Assembly: GCA_002747015.1 (NCBI GenBank)
Contig: NVXI01000021.1
Span: 1-22,305, forward strand
DNA length: 22,305 nucleotides
Source of the DNA: Zetaproteobacteria bacterium
GTDB taxonomy: Bacteria; Pseudomonadota; Alphaproteobacteria; Micavibrionales; Micavibrionaceae
Direction: 5' to 3'
The translations under genes were made by a program, and so were the position numbers. This document shows positions 6,543-13,474 of this stretch, in pieces. How positions within the stretch are numbered: position 1 is the first letter of the stretch; each line of letters opens with the position of its first letter. The notes beneath the pieces were generated by a model. The model was given only the letters and a program-made list of their open reading frames with translations, was not told where the DNA came from and made no database searches.

Positions 6543-6779
6543 CTACGCCTTATAAGCTATAATAACTAAACAAATAGCGCATACTATTAATGCCCACTTA
6601 ATTACCCTTAGCTGTGAATTTGCGGATGACAAATGTGAAACTACTAAAACTAAATCCATTCGCGCATGCACGATGCATCTATTAATTAAATCTGCATCAT
6701 AATTGATATCGCTATCACACTCATCACTCCAAACTGCATTATTTTGATTGCTGGCCTTTGTATCAAAAATATTACCCAT
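6543..6779 (-). CDS. Small C-terminally anchored membrane protein (78 aa)
   Basis: The ATG at 6779 has AAGGAAAG 4 bp upstream, better than the longer start at 6815. The protein has an acidic, polar N-terminal half (WSDECDSDINYDADL), an amphipathic helix, and one hydrophobic segment at the very C-terminus (VIKWALIVCAICLVIIAYKA). This is a tail-anchor-like or single-pass topology. It lies between two arm-site-like sequences. Family unknown; it could be a non-coding shadow, but the ribosome-binding site and the topology argue for a gene. Confidence 0.55.
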   Translation of the reverse strand: MGNIFDTKASNQNNAVWSDECDSDINYDADLINRCIVHARMDLVLVVSHLSSANSQLRVIKWALIVCAICLVIIAYKA

Positions 6780-6850
6780 AAGCTTTCCTTTCAAGCTAAG
6801 GGCAATATAGGACAATAAAATAAAACTATCTACTGTGACTTTTTGCCGCC

Positions 6851-6861
6851 AAGTGTGCCAT
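6851..6861. repeat. Internal single arm-type repeat
   Basis: AAGTGTGCCAT equals the first 11 nt of the arm repeats at 552 and 15366, but the second unit is missing. It lies between the 6543 gene and the 3' end of the DUF4238 gene. Confidence 0.4.
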
Positions 6862-6883
6862 TGGATTTGTTATCTATTAAACT

Positions 6884-7888
6884 TTAAGAAAATGTCCATT
6901 TTTTTGTGCCAGCACCGTCTTTTATCATTGATTCCGCAAGGGAAAATTCGCACTTATTTGATAATATATACCGCTCTGCGTAATAGACTTGCAGACTGTT
7001 ATAAAACTCAACATTTTCCTTACTAGCAAGCTTTGGTTTACCTAATTTAATAGCCTCAACGATTTTTTTCGTATCATCCATCAATTTCTGCAAACTATTA
7101 ATGCTCCCTCGCTGTTCATATAGTGCTTTATTTTCCATTACTTGTTGAACCATAAAATCATTTAGCATTTTAGAATACTTTTCAAGAAGCCCCTCTAATT
7201 CTGCCTTGATAGATGGGCACCAGAACATCAATGTAAGGGTGGATGACAAAGGAAGATAAATTTGAATTCCCTGAACACCAAAACCAATATTACCGTATAG
7301 TTCACTTTTATTCTCATTGTGCAATGTTACTGGGTTGTCGCCTATCCAAAATGGACTGCTTTCCTTGGTTTCGAGAATGTACCAATCTTTATTGAGTATG
7401 TAGCCGCTCATTTCAGACAAATTTTCTTGAATAAACTTTAAAGAAAAATCTTTAACATCCTCATTGGAATTAGACAGCTTGTCTGTAAAATCTGGTATCT
7501 TTCCAAATTTTTCGACAATGCCCTGAAGCATTTCCTGAGCGTCCGTTCTGAAGCTCTTAACCCTTAAATACTGCGCCATTACAAAAACGGAAACCCATAC
7601 TTTTTCGTCGTCAGTTAAAGAGGAAATATCTCTCTCTGTGATGATTTTAGTTAGAATAGGTTCTAGTGAACTTTCTAGTTTAGAAAATGATGCTTCCGCA
7701 GAGTATTTAGTCAAGTCATAGAACCTCCCTTCTGCCAAAACATTATTCACTCCTGTTTGGAACGTTTTTTCATCTTTTTTGTCAAACACATGAACTTGTG
7801 GGACCTTACCGTTCCCTTTGAAAGAAAAGTTTCTCAACAGAAGCTGTGGTACATAATGCTGGTTTTCTCTTTTTCCTCTGTTCTGCAC
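6884..7888 (-). CDS. DUF4238 domain protein (334 aa)
   Basis: The N-terminal signature ENQHYVPQLLLRNFS, followed by VHVFDKK and NNVLAEGRFYDL, is the hallmark of DUF4238. The second family block is also present: WYILETKESSPFWIGDNPV followed by IYLPLSSTLTLMFW. Length (about 330 aa) is normal for the family. There is no signal peptide, so it is cytoplasmic. The biochemical role is unknown; such genes are commonly found on islands and prophages and often near defence genes, so a defence role is possible but unproven. The start is a GTG at 7888, as no ATG precedes the HYVPQ motif. It stands alone with 144 bp upstream. Confidence 0.88.
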   Translation of the reverse strand: MQNRGKRENQHYVPQLLLRNFSFKGNGKVPQVHVFDKKDEKTFQTGVNNVLAEGRFYDLTKYSAEASFSKLESSLEPILTKIITERDISSLTDDEKVWVSVFVMAQYLRVKSFRTDAQEMLQGIVEKFGKIPDFTDKLSNSNEDVKDFSLKFIQENLSEMSGYILNKDWYILETKESSPFWIGDNPVTLHNENKSELYGNIGFGVQGIQIYLPLSSTLTLMFWCPSIKAELEGLLEKYSKMLNDFMVQQVMENKALYEQRGSINSLQKLMDDTKKIVEAIKLGKPKLASKENVEFYNSLQVYYAERYILSNKCEFSLAESMIKDGAGTKKWTFS

Positions 7889-8032
7889 TTTAAAATAGCC
7901 TCATATTTAATGGTCAGTTATCATTTATTACTTTTTGTTATTGAAGTAGCTTGCCACAAAAATGTTTTAGTTTCCCGCATATAATAATGTTTGGGCATGA
8001 GCTTAAAAAGAACACGTAATAACAACCCAAAA

Positions 8033-8647
8033 CTAATGCACCATCATACCTTTTAAAAACTGCACCAAGTGCCCTTCTATTATATCCTCATTATGATAAA
8101 ATTTATCAAGCAAACGCTCAAAAGTTTTTTGATGCATACCCTTTGGTTTTAACGGCCAGTCTTGGTCGCCACCCACTTTATCCAACAGCTTCCATTTCTT
8201 GCGTAAGGCTCTGTCATGACTAGCTTCGCTTTGTGATGCGTAAGATAAATTGAAAGCATGCCTTGAGCCATATTTATCCGCGCCATTTGCGCCATAGAGC
8301 TTTGCCACACGTCTGCCAGTATATGGACATATAAACCAGTAGCGATGCCCTCCATAATGTAGTGAAGTGCGTTCTATACGGATATTATAATCGTGCCTTT
8401 TATCCGTGCTTACAGTCGTATAGCTAACGTTCAAATACATATCGTGCGGGTCTAGTGTATTGCTTGTGTATGAGAAGCTAGAAACCCTCTCACCAGTATT
8501 TGTATTTGTCCATGTCCAAGAGCCACTACGGCGCGTGTCTGGCTGTATAGACCCCAATTTAACCATGCGGTTTATATCAAGGCATCGATAATCTTCTATT
8601 ACTGTTTTCTTGCTTCTATAGTATCTACCTGTGCCATAACCGCCCAT
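8033..8647 (-). CDS. Island-type GGYGTGR protein with a degenerate zinc ribbon (204 aa)
   Basis: It starts MGGYGTGR and has the order typical of a family of island and prophage hypotheticals: GGxGSGR start, DYRCLDINRMVKLG, SGSWTW, a beta region, then FICPYTGRRVAKLYG, a ribbon, LSYASQSE, DRAL, and a C-terminal PKGMHQKTFERL. In relatives I know, the middle is a zinc ribbon with CPxCGRRV and CRHC. Here only the first Cys (residue 108 region) remains; the others are T and S...A. It probably cannot bind zinc but may fold alike. The ATG lies 1 nt after the stop of 8649-8840, so the two are coupled. Function unknown. Confidence 0.8.
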   Translation of the reverse strand: MGGYGTGRYYRSKKTVIEDYRCLDINRMVKLGSIQPDTRRSGSWTWTNTNTGERVSSFSYTSNTLDPHDMYLNVSYTTVSTDKRHDYNIRIERTSLHYGGHRYWFICPYTGRRVAKLYGANGADKYGSRHAFNLSYASQSEASHDRALRKKWKLLDKVGGDQDWPLKPKGMHQKTFERLLDKFYHNEDIIEGHLVQFLKGMMVH

Positions 8648-8648
8648 G

Positions 8649-8840
8649 TTACTTTTTATCCATTATACAAGATACTTTTGTAGTTTTTTCTACAGGTGAG
8701 CCTTTAGTTGTCTCGCTGTAAATAACAGATTCCACAACGGCCTTTGCTTTATTGCATGCATCTTGAGTATAAAATTCTTTAGTTTCTAATGTCATATGAC
8801 TCATGTTAAAACTAAAAATCAAAAGAACCCATATATTCAT
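8649..8840 (-). CDS. Small secreted protein with a Cys pair (63 aa)
   Basis: ATG at 8840 is chosen because GGAGAG lies 5 bp upstream; an in-frame ATG at 8852 overlaps that site. MNIWVLLIFSFNMSHM is a short hydrophobic signal-like start. The mature part holds ACNKAKAVVES and a C-terminal VSCIMDKK, a pattern of small periplasmic or phage-borne proteins with one disulfide. It is directly upstream of and coupled to 8033-8647. An extended -10 promoter lies just upstream. Confidence 0.6.
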   Translation of the reverse strand: MNIWVLLIFSFNMSHMTLETKEFYTQDACNKAKAVVESVIYSETTKGSPVEKTTKVSCIMDKK

Positions 8841-8858
8841 TATTCTCTCCATATTTTT

Positions 8859-8887
8859 GTACGAAATGATTAGGCAAATTATAGCAC
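8859..8887 (-). promoter_or_regulatory. Upstream repeat copy 2 with an extended -10 promoter
   Basis: On the minus strand TGC-TATAAT (8886-8878) is an extended -10 element. Transcription would start near 8871, about 30 nt before the ATG at 8840. The -35 hexamer is poor (ACTAAC), as is usual with extended -10 promoters. The whole block matches 11530-11558 at 24 of 29 positions and 5761-5788 more loosely. Confidence 0.5.
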
Positions 8888-8922
8888 AGCGGGCACATGG
8901 GTTAGTATTAAATTCCTACACT

Positions 8923-9066
8923 TTAAACCGAAAGAAAGTATAGTGGATGCTTTCTAAACCTTTCATGCTTAAGTGATGCATCGCCATTATTGTTAATTGC
9001 TGCGATATTGCACCACTTAAAAGCTTGTTCAACACCTTGTGGTACTCCGTAGCCCAGACGATAGAT
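8923..9066 (-). pseudogene. Out-of-frame last Sel1 repeat of the gene at 9029-9754
   Basis: In another frame, IYRLGYGVPQGVEQAFKW continues the sixth Sel1 repeat, followed by CNIAAINNNGDASLKHERF and a natural-looking C-terminus ending at a TAA (8923). Compared with the other repeats, 11 nt are missing between the AQ and IYRLG codons near 9067. The original protein would have been about 280 aa. Confidence 0.7.
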
Positions 9067-9754
9067 ATCGTTGAGCCTTCTCATTCCCTTGCTCAGTAGC
9101 TTTGGTATACCACTTAAATGCTTTAGCACAATCTTGTGGCACTCCATCTCCAAGACGATACATATCCGCTAAATTTGATTGAGCATCTGCGTCCCCTAGT
9201 TCAGCAGCTTTGGTATACCACTTAATCGCTTTGGTGTAATTTTGTGGTACTCCACCTCCACCAAGACGATACATTTCCCCTAAATAAAATTGAGCGGGTG
9301 CGTTCCCTTGTTCAGCAGCTTTAGTATACCACTTAAAAGCTTGGGTATAATTCTGTCGTACTCCAACCCCAAAACCATACATAGTCCCTATTTGAGATTG
9401 AGCATCTGCGTCCCCTAGTTCAGCAGCTTTGCTAAGCCACTTAAAAGCTTGGACAGAATCTTGAGGTACTCCAGTTCCCAACTCATACATAATCCCTAAA
9501 TTAGAATAAGCGAGGACATGTCCTTGTTCAGCAGCTTTGGTAAACCACTTAAAAGCTAGAGCAAAATCTTGTGGTACTCCATATCCACCAAGACGATATA
9601 TACCCCCTAAAATAACTTGAGCCACTGCATCTCCTTGCTCAGCTTCTTTGGTGGTTTTTTCTATAATTTTGGGGTCGATTGCATAACTTGGTTTACAGAA
9701 GCTAAAAGCAATAATTAAAATTAGTGTAAGAATTTGGGAATGTTTACTAGACAA
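9029..9754 (-). CDS. Secreted Sel1-like repeat protein, C-terminally frameshifted (241 aa)
   Basis: The N-terminus, with hydrophobic stretch ILTLILIIAFSFCKPSYA, is a Sec signal peptide. Five Sel1-like repeats of 36-37 residues follow (about residues 34-210), each of the form TKAAEQGxxxAQxxLGxMYxLGxGVPQxxxxAFKWY. Such alpha-helical solenoids act as protein-binding scaffolds, often in the periplasm; the ligand is unknown. The start is a TTG at 9752-9754 with GAGAGAA upstream; no in-frame ATG is near. The sixth repeat breaks off after EKAQRYL and reads 12 foreign residues to a TGA. It is monocistronic. Confidence 0.83.
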   Translation of the reverse strand: MSSKHSQILTLILIIAFSFCKPSYAIDPKIIEKTTKEAEQGDAVAQVILGGIYRLGGYGVPQDFALAFKWFTKAAEQGHVLAYSNLGIMYELGTGVPQDSVQAFKWLSKAAELGDADAQSQIGTMYGFGVGVRQNYTQAFKWYTKAAEQGNAPAQFYLGEMYRLGGGGVPQNYTKAIKWYTKAAELGDADAQSNLADMYRLGDGVPQDCAKAFKWYTKATEQGNEKAQRYLSSGLRSTTRC

Positions 9755-9836
9755 GGCAATTCTCTCTTTTGGGTTGATTATTTTTATACCACATCCGTTA
9801 GTTAAGGGAAAAGTTTAACTTAGTTTGAAAGTGTAG

Positions 9837-10013
9837 CCCGTCAGGTCTTACGTTTTTGACCTGTTAAAAGGGGTACAACCACGAACTTACTGTCCAATTT
9901 GTTCTGATGGGCACACTATCTGGTATGGGTCTGCCTTAACCCACAAAGAGCTTCCTCTTTTACCATCTCAGCCTCCTGAAATTGTTTTGATTAAAGTTGA
10001 TGTTGTGCGATAG
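9837..10013 (+). pseudogene. Possible decayed ORF fragment with a zinc-finger-like motif
   Basis: Between two stops, 58 codons are open without a convincing start, containing RTYCPICSDGHTIWYGSA and THKELPLLPSQPPEI. CPxC...HTI.YGS and TH..LPLLP recall the N-terminal zinc ribbon of DUF6431 or transposase-type proteins. It may be a relic of such a gene or chance. It fills most of the 285-bp gap between the Sel1 gene and 10040. Confidence 0.3.
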
Positions 10014-10039
10014 TTTCGCTCTTAAGATATGAGGAAAAT

Positions 10040-10546
10040 ATGCAAGTTGAAGTAAATATTAAAGCTACTGATATAATCAAATCCTGCTTATATTTAGTTC
10101 CTCAGAGTAAATTAAGTTGGGGGATTTCATTTTTATTTGTATCAGTGATGGCCTATAAAGCAGACTTAGTATCAAAGGCTGAACACTCAGTTGGTATAAG
10201 TTTTGTAAGTACAATTATTGCATGTTTTATCTTTATCTTAGGATTCATGACCTTATTTGTATTTGCGAGTATCCTACAAACTTTAATCATATCCAGAACA
10301 AAAAATGGATTTTTATGTCGCCATAATTTTGAGATAGCAAATGAGGGATTGATAGAAACAACGGAAGTAAACAAAACCTTAGTAAAATGGGAAGGCATCA
10401 CAAAACTACTTAAAACTAAGCGATATATTTATGTATATGCTGGTGTAGGCTATCACATTCTACCAAAACGGGACTTTGAAACAGACGAACAGTTTAATGC
10501 ATTCTACGATGCTTTGAATGAGGGTTATAGAAATCGCGTGATTTAG
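10040..10546 (+). CDS. YcxB-like membrane protein (168 aa)
   Basis: Two transmembrane helices (about residues 26-42 and 53-84) are followed by a small cytoplasmic beta domain. The C-terminal half has the YcxB-like pattern: FEIANEGLIETTEVNKTLVKW, then GITKLLKTKRYIYVYAG, then ILPKRDF and F.AFYDAL. YcxB-like proteins are short two-helix membrane proteins of unknown role. GAGGAAAAT precedes the ATG at the right distance. The next gene, 10640, has an almost identical leader (GAGGAAAATATG) 93 bp downstream, and the two are likely co-transcribed. Confidence 0.8.
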   Translation: MQVEVNIKATDIIKSCLYLVPQSKLSWGISFLFVSVMAYKADLVSKAEHSVGISFVSTIIACFIFILGFMTLFVFASILQTLIISRTKNGFLCRHNFEIANEGLIETTEVNKTLVKWEGITKLLKTKRYIYVYAGVGYHILPKRDFETDEQFNAFYDALNEGYRNRVI

Positions 10547-10639
10547 CAAAGAACACAAAACGCCACAGCATATATAAAATATAGACCTAAAGTGGGAAGT
10601 GCTCTGACGACGTACATTTTAAGAATTGATGAGGAAAAT

Positions 10640-11440
10640 ATGGAGCGGTTTGAGCCTAGTTATTCAGTTGTAGAAACAGGGGAGAAAGTTCGTAATTTTG
10701 TAAAGACGAACAAGAGTGAGTTTTGGAAAATATTTAAACCCTTATTTCCATTTATAGTAGGATTGCAATTTCTTGATGCTTTGATTACTCACGCTTTTTT
10801 TTCTGAAAGTGAATTTAATTTTTTCGGCGGTGGCTTACTTTCAGTGTATTTCACAATGGTTTTGTCACTTTCTTGGTATCGTGTTGTGATACATGGGGTA
10901 CACAATTATACGCCAATGAATCCGTTTAAACCACAGAGGCATGAGCTGCCCTTTATCGGTATGGGGCTTGTGATTGGCATTTTCGTATTCTTATCAGTGT
11001 CTATGTTTAAGAATTGGGGTGCTTATATTGACACTTTGGGTTTGTCAGACAACGTTATTTATACCTTGGTGTGTACTGTTATTGTTCTCGCAATTTATTT
11101 CTCATATCGATTTTCATTTTATTTTCCGTCTAAAGCTACGGATTCTGACATTACTTTGAATGAGGTATATCAATTAAATTATGGTTATTTGTTGCGACTT
11201 TTGAGTGTAATGTTGTTGGTATATTGGCGCGTTGTTGTCTTAATGCTCGTTTTCAGTTTATTATGGGCTACATTTTTTGCGGGGATACATGAGCTATTTC
11301 TTCCGTCTGCGGAACACCCTTCGCTAATATATTTCATATATATATTACCATATATTGCTTATTTTGGACCGTTGTTAACAGTTCTTGGTGCAACTGTTTT
11401 TTCAAATTACTATCTTTATGCTGTGCAGGAAAGTAACTGA
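10640..11440 (+). CDS. Polytopic membrane protein (266 aa, function unknown)
   Basis: ATG at 10640 is preceded by GAGGAAAAT, whereas the longer GTG start at 10592 has no ribosome-binding site. The protein begins with a soluble stretch (residues 1-30), then about six hydrophobic helices: near 33-50 and 65-85, 105-125, 137-157, 185-220 and 235-260. Loops are short and mostly charged. The pattern resembles general six-helix inner-membrane proteins of unknown function. It ends shortly before the beheaded gene start on the opposite strand at 11487-11513. Confidence 0.75.
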   Translation: MERFEPSYSVVETGEKVRNFVKTNKSEFWKIFKPLFPFIVGLQFLDALITHAFFSESEFNFFGGGLLSVYFTMVLSLSWYRVVIHGVHNYTPMNPFKPQRHELPFIGMGLVIGIFVFLSVSMFKNWGAYIDTLGLSDNVIYTLVCTVIVLAIYFSYRFSFYFPSKATDSDITLNEVYQLNYGYLLRLLSVMLLVYWRVVVLMLVFSLLWATFFAGIHELFLPSAEHPSLIYFIYILPYIAYFGPLLTVLGATVFSNYYLYAVQESN

Positions 11441-11529
11441 TTTTCTGGGTGTTGATAAGGTGTGGCGAGGTGCGAAAGCTGACCCATCATTTTGCAACAA
11501 AAAAACCACCCATATACTCTCCATTTATT

Positions 11530-11558
11530 GTACGAAATCATTAGATAAATTGCAGCAC
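11530..11558 (-). promoter_or_regulatory. Upstream repeat copy 3, in front of a beheaded gene start
   Basis: The block matches 8859-8887 at 24 of 29 positions. Downstream on the minus strand the conserved leader ATGGAGAGTATATG follows, giving a ribosome-binding site and ATG at 11513. The frame then codes only MGGFFVAK before a TGA at 11487. The gene that belonged to this promoter has been lost. The -10 here is TGCAAT, weaker than in copy 2. Confidence 0.45.
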
Positions 11559-12128
11559 TTACCCAGTTGTTTTTTCAAGCGGCGGTGTTTCAGTAATGGG
11601 CTCTGGTTTAGGCTGCATCTTGTATTTCGCCTTTAATGAAGTACTTAAAAAATTGGCATCTAATACAAAAATGTCTTTCGGTTTTTTCTTGAACATAACA
11701 ACCGTTATATTGCTATTGGGTTTATTTATGATTGTCGTGTCTCCACCAGTAAAATATGTACTGGAACTACCATATGTCGACCCGCTATACGTGCCGTAGT
11801 TGCCGTATGTATTCAATGTCCCATACGTATTACTATGGCCTGTAGTATGTGCAGTAAGAGGCGTTGTGTAGGATGAAACATCAACGCTGTTTTCAGAACC
11901 AGTAATCGCAAAATAATCATAGCCATTTTCAAGCGCAAGTTCTGCACTTCTTAACAACGCAAAGTCAGAAGCCCTTTGCTTGTTAGTATACCCGTTACCC
12001 TCAAAACTAACCTGAAAAACATTTTCAGATAGTTGTGTTTCAGAAAATCCTCCTGAAAAACTTTGCTGCTGATATGGTGTCGCACAGGCACTTAAAAAAA
12101 TGAGCGGTAATAAATAAAAATATTTCAT
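11559..12128 (-). CDS. CC0125/CC1285-type lipoprotein (189 aa)
   Basis: ATG at 12128 has GGAAAGGA at a good distance and starts MKYFYLLPLIFLSAC, a lipobox signal. A 14-residue longer frame upstream lacks both features. The mature N-terminal part ATPYQQQSFSGGFSETQL, then VSFEGNGYTNKQRASDFALL, then AELALENGYDYFAI is the recognisable core of the CC0125/CC1285 lipoprotein family, widespread in alphaproteobacteria. Function is unknown. The second half is Gly/Ser/Thr/Tyr-rich (residues 95-145) and ends in a variable tail. Its upstream region holds a cluster of operator-like repeats. Confidence 0.85.
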   Translation of the reverse strand: MKYFYLLPLIFLSACATPYQQQSFSGGFSETQLSENVFQVSFEGNGYTNKQRASDFALLRSAELALENGYDYFAITGSENSVDVSSYTTPLTAHTTGHSNTYGTLNTYGNYGTYSGSTYGSSSTYFTGGDTTIINKPNSNITVVMFKKKPKDIFVLDANFLSTSLKAKYKMQPKPEPITETPPLEKTTG

Positions 12129-12203
12129 AATAATCCTTTCCGCCCGTTTCGTTCTACTTTGCAGCTTCACTTCATAGGCTTATTGAGCGCAAACAAATTC
12201 TAC

Positions 12204-12365
12204 TACCATATGGTATAGATATATATACTGTACCTGTGATGAAACCGTGAAATCATAAAAAATGCAAGAACAGTATCTCAGGTGATACCGTAAAGCCTAT
12301 TTCTAATTCCATAATATGGTGTGCGTATCCCGTATGATACCGTATGGTTTCGTATGTGAACCGTG
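12204..12365. promoter_or_regulatory. Operator or iteron cluster between lipoprotein and wHTH genes
   Basis: There are two copies of GTATC-N6-GATACCGTA, at 12273-12292 and 12325-12344, 52 bp apart (five helical turns). The second is continued by 10-bp-phased CGTAT units at 12331, 12341 and 12351 and CCGTG at 12361. A perfect 12-bp palindrome, TACCATATGGTA, lies at 12204-12215. This is the only gap over 150 bp in the integrase-side half of the island. It could be the control region of the lipoprotein at 12128, an autoregulatory site, or iterons of an origin bound by the adjacent winged-helix protein. Confidence 0.55.
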
Positions 12366-12374
12366 TTTTAAATT

Positions 12375-12749
12375 TTATGGCTTCCATTTACGCCACTCGT
12401 TCGTTGGTGTTTTATCTTGAAACCGTTCGTGCGTTATAATCCATCGTCTTGATTTTTTGTATTTGTAGGTAAAGCTAGAATACCATCCGACCTTAATAAA
12501 CCCTCTATCTAGTAAATCATCATAGGCACGCTTTGCGCTTCCCTTGCTGATATTGCATAGCTCGGCTGCTTCACGGCATGATAGGGGTATCTCTCCGTTG
12601 TTATCGCCATTATATCGCAACATTATTTCCGTCCATACACAGCGCGCATTGGTGGATAGGCTGCGCCACGCTGGGCTTTTCACTATGTCGTGACGTAGCA
12701 TTATAAATTGTCCCTTACTACGTCCTTTAATTTTTGAATATTTTTTCAT
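12375..12749 (-). CDS. Winged-helix DNA-binding protein, initiator-like (124 aa)
   Basis: The protein has the order RSKGQFIMLRHDIVKSPAWR, SLSTNARCVWTEIMLRY, NGEIPLSCREAAELCNISK, KRAYDDLLDRGFIKVG, then a basic tail. The last two blocks form a helix-turn-helix and wing. Such small proteins are frequent in alphaproteobacterial islands and prophages and resemble the N-terminal winged-helix of replication initiators. It is cytoplasmic and likely binds DNA. The iteron-like repeats lie just beyond its stop. The start has only a weak ribosome-binding site; a shorter start at MLRHDIV has AAGGGA upstream but would delete conserved residues. Confidence 0.7.
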   Translation of the reverse strand: MKKYSKIKGRSKGQFIMLRHDIVKSPAWRSLSTNARCVWTEIMLRYNGDNNGEIPLSCREAAELCNISKGSAKRAYDDLLDRGFIKVGWYSSFTYKYKKSRRWIITHERFQDKTPTNEWRKWKP

Positions 12750-12869
12750 TTCATATATCTATTTCAAACTATTATAGAACGCACCCTTGAGCTAAGGCGA
12801 AGGGTAAGCCTTGCGCCTTGCTCTTGCCAATACAGGCAATCAGGGATATGTTCGGGGTTGAAAATTTTA

Positions 12870-13160
12870 CTAAGTTTTCTTGATTGAGGATGTTCGCGCA
12901 TCCTCTTTCTTTTTGTGAAAACTTCTCGGTTTTTCTAGGGTGTCTGCATCCACATTTCCACCCAACCGATAATAAGCAACGCCATTGGCACCACTTCGCT
13001 TATAAATAGGCCACTTGTACCTATTTTTAAGGTTATGGATGATAGCCGCCAGCCGCCAGCCCCTTGCTTCTTTAATCTCGTGAGCGTGAGAAATCTCACG
13101 CCCTTTGATAAGTTCACGGCAAGCCCAGCGTATTTGTGTTTCACCTGAAAACGACTTCAT
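12870..13160 (-). CDS. Small helix-turn-helix protein (96 aa)
   Basis: A short, basic protein: TQIRWACRELIKGREISHAH, then EARGWRLAAIIHNLKNRYKWPIYKRS is a winged-helix pattern (helix, turn, recognition helix, wing) of small island proteins with an HTH domain. Its ATG overlaps the stop of the excisionase-like gene by 4 nt (ATGA), so the two are translationally coupled. It probably acts in excision or regulation of the element. The family has no fixed name that I can assign. Downstream, 120 bp separate it from the wHTH gene. Confidence 0.7.
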   Translation of the reverse strand: MKSFSGETQIRWACRELIKGREISHAHEIKEARGWRLAAIIHNLKNRYKWPIYKRSGANGVAYYRLGGNVDADTLEKPRSFHKKKEDARTSSIKKT

Positions 13161-13372
13161 GACGCACCACCTTCATTCTGAGCTTCAACCCATTGGAAAA
13201 AGGCTCGTTCATCAATTAAAACACGCCGTCCAGCGCGCTTAATGACTTTATCAAAGCCGTTTGATGTGGCATTGAACACCAGATATCTCAAACCTCCTTG
13301 CGGCGGCCAAGAATGAAAATCATTCCATTGGGTAAGAGGGATTAATTTTTGTTCTATATTTGGGTTTGTCAT
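13157..13372 (-). CDS. Excisionase-like DNA-binding protein (recombination directionality factor, 71 aa)
   Basis: The order LTQWNDFHSWPPQGGLRYL, VFNATSNGFDKVIKRAG, RRVLIDERAFFQWVEAQ is the classic layout of small MerR-like excisionase-type HTH proteins found beside integrases. Helix 2 is followed by a wing with RRVLID. Such factors bend attachment-site DNA and drive excision by the adjacent integrase. AAGGG lies 7 bp upstream of the ATG, and a 12-bp inverted repeat sits 12 bp farther upstream. It is first in a two-gene coupled unit with 12870-13160. Confidence 0.8.
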   Translation of the reverse strand: MTNPNIEQKLIPLTQWNDFHSWPPQGGLRYLVFNATSNGFDKVIKRAGRRVLIDERAFFQWVEAQNEGGAS

Positions 13373-13383
13373 TTATCGACCCT

Positions 13384-13425
13384 TGTTGTTTATTACACAG
13401 CTTGATTGCTGACTAATAAACAACA
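13384..13425. promoter_or_regulatory. 12-bp inverted-repeat operator upstream of the excisionase gene
   Basis: TGTTGTTTATTA (13384-13395) is the exact reverse complement of TAATAAACAACA (13414-13425), with 18 nt between. It overlaps the leader region of the gene starting at 13372. It may be an operator for autoregulation of excision, or a hairpin terminator of the minus-strand gene ending at 13475. The lack of a U-tract on the minus strand favours the first. Confidence 0.5.
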
Positions 13426-13474
13426 GATTGCGTTAAATTGACTTGGCTTCCATGTGTGATAATCATCTTTTTTT

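Noticed and set aside
8149..8355. Frame inside the 8033-8647 gene
   Set aside because: Overlaps the well-supported GGYGTGR gene entirely and has no ribosome-binding site.
10592..10639. GTG start for the membrane protein at 10640
   Set aside because: No ribosome-binding site there, whereas GAGGAAAAT precedes 10640.
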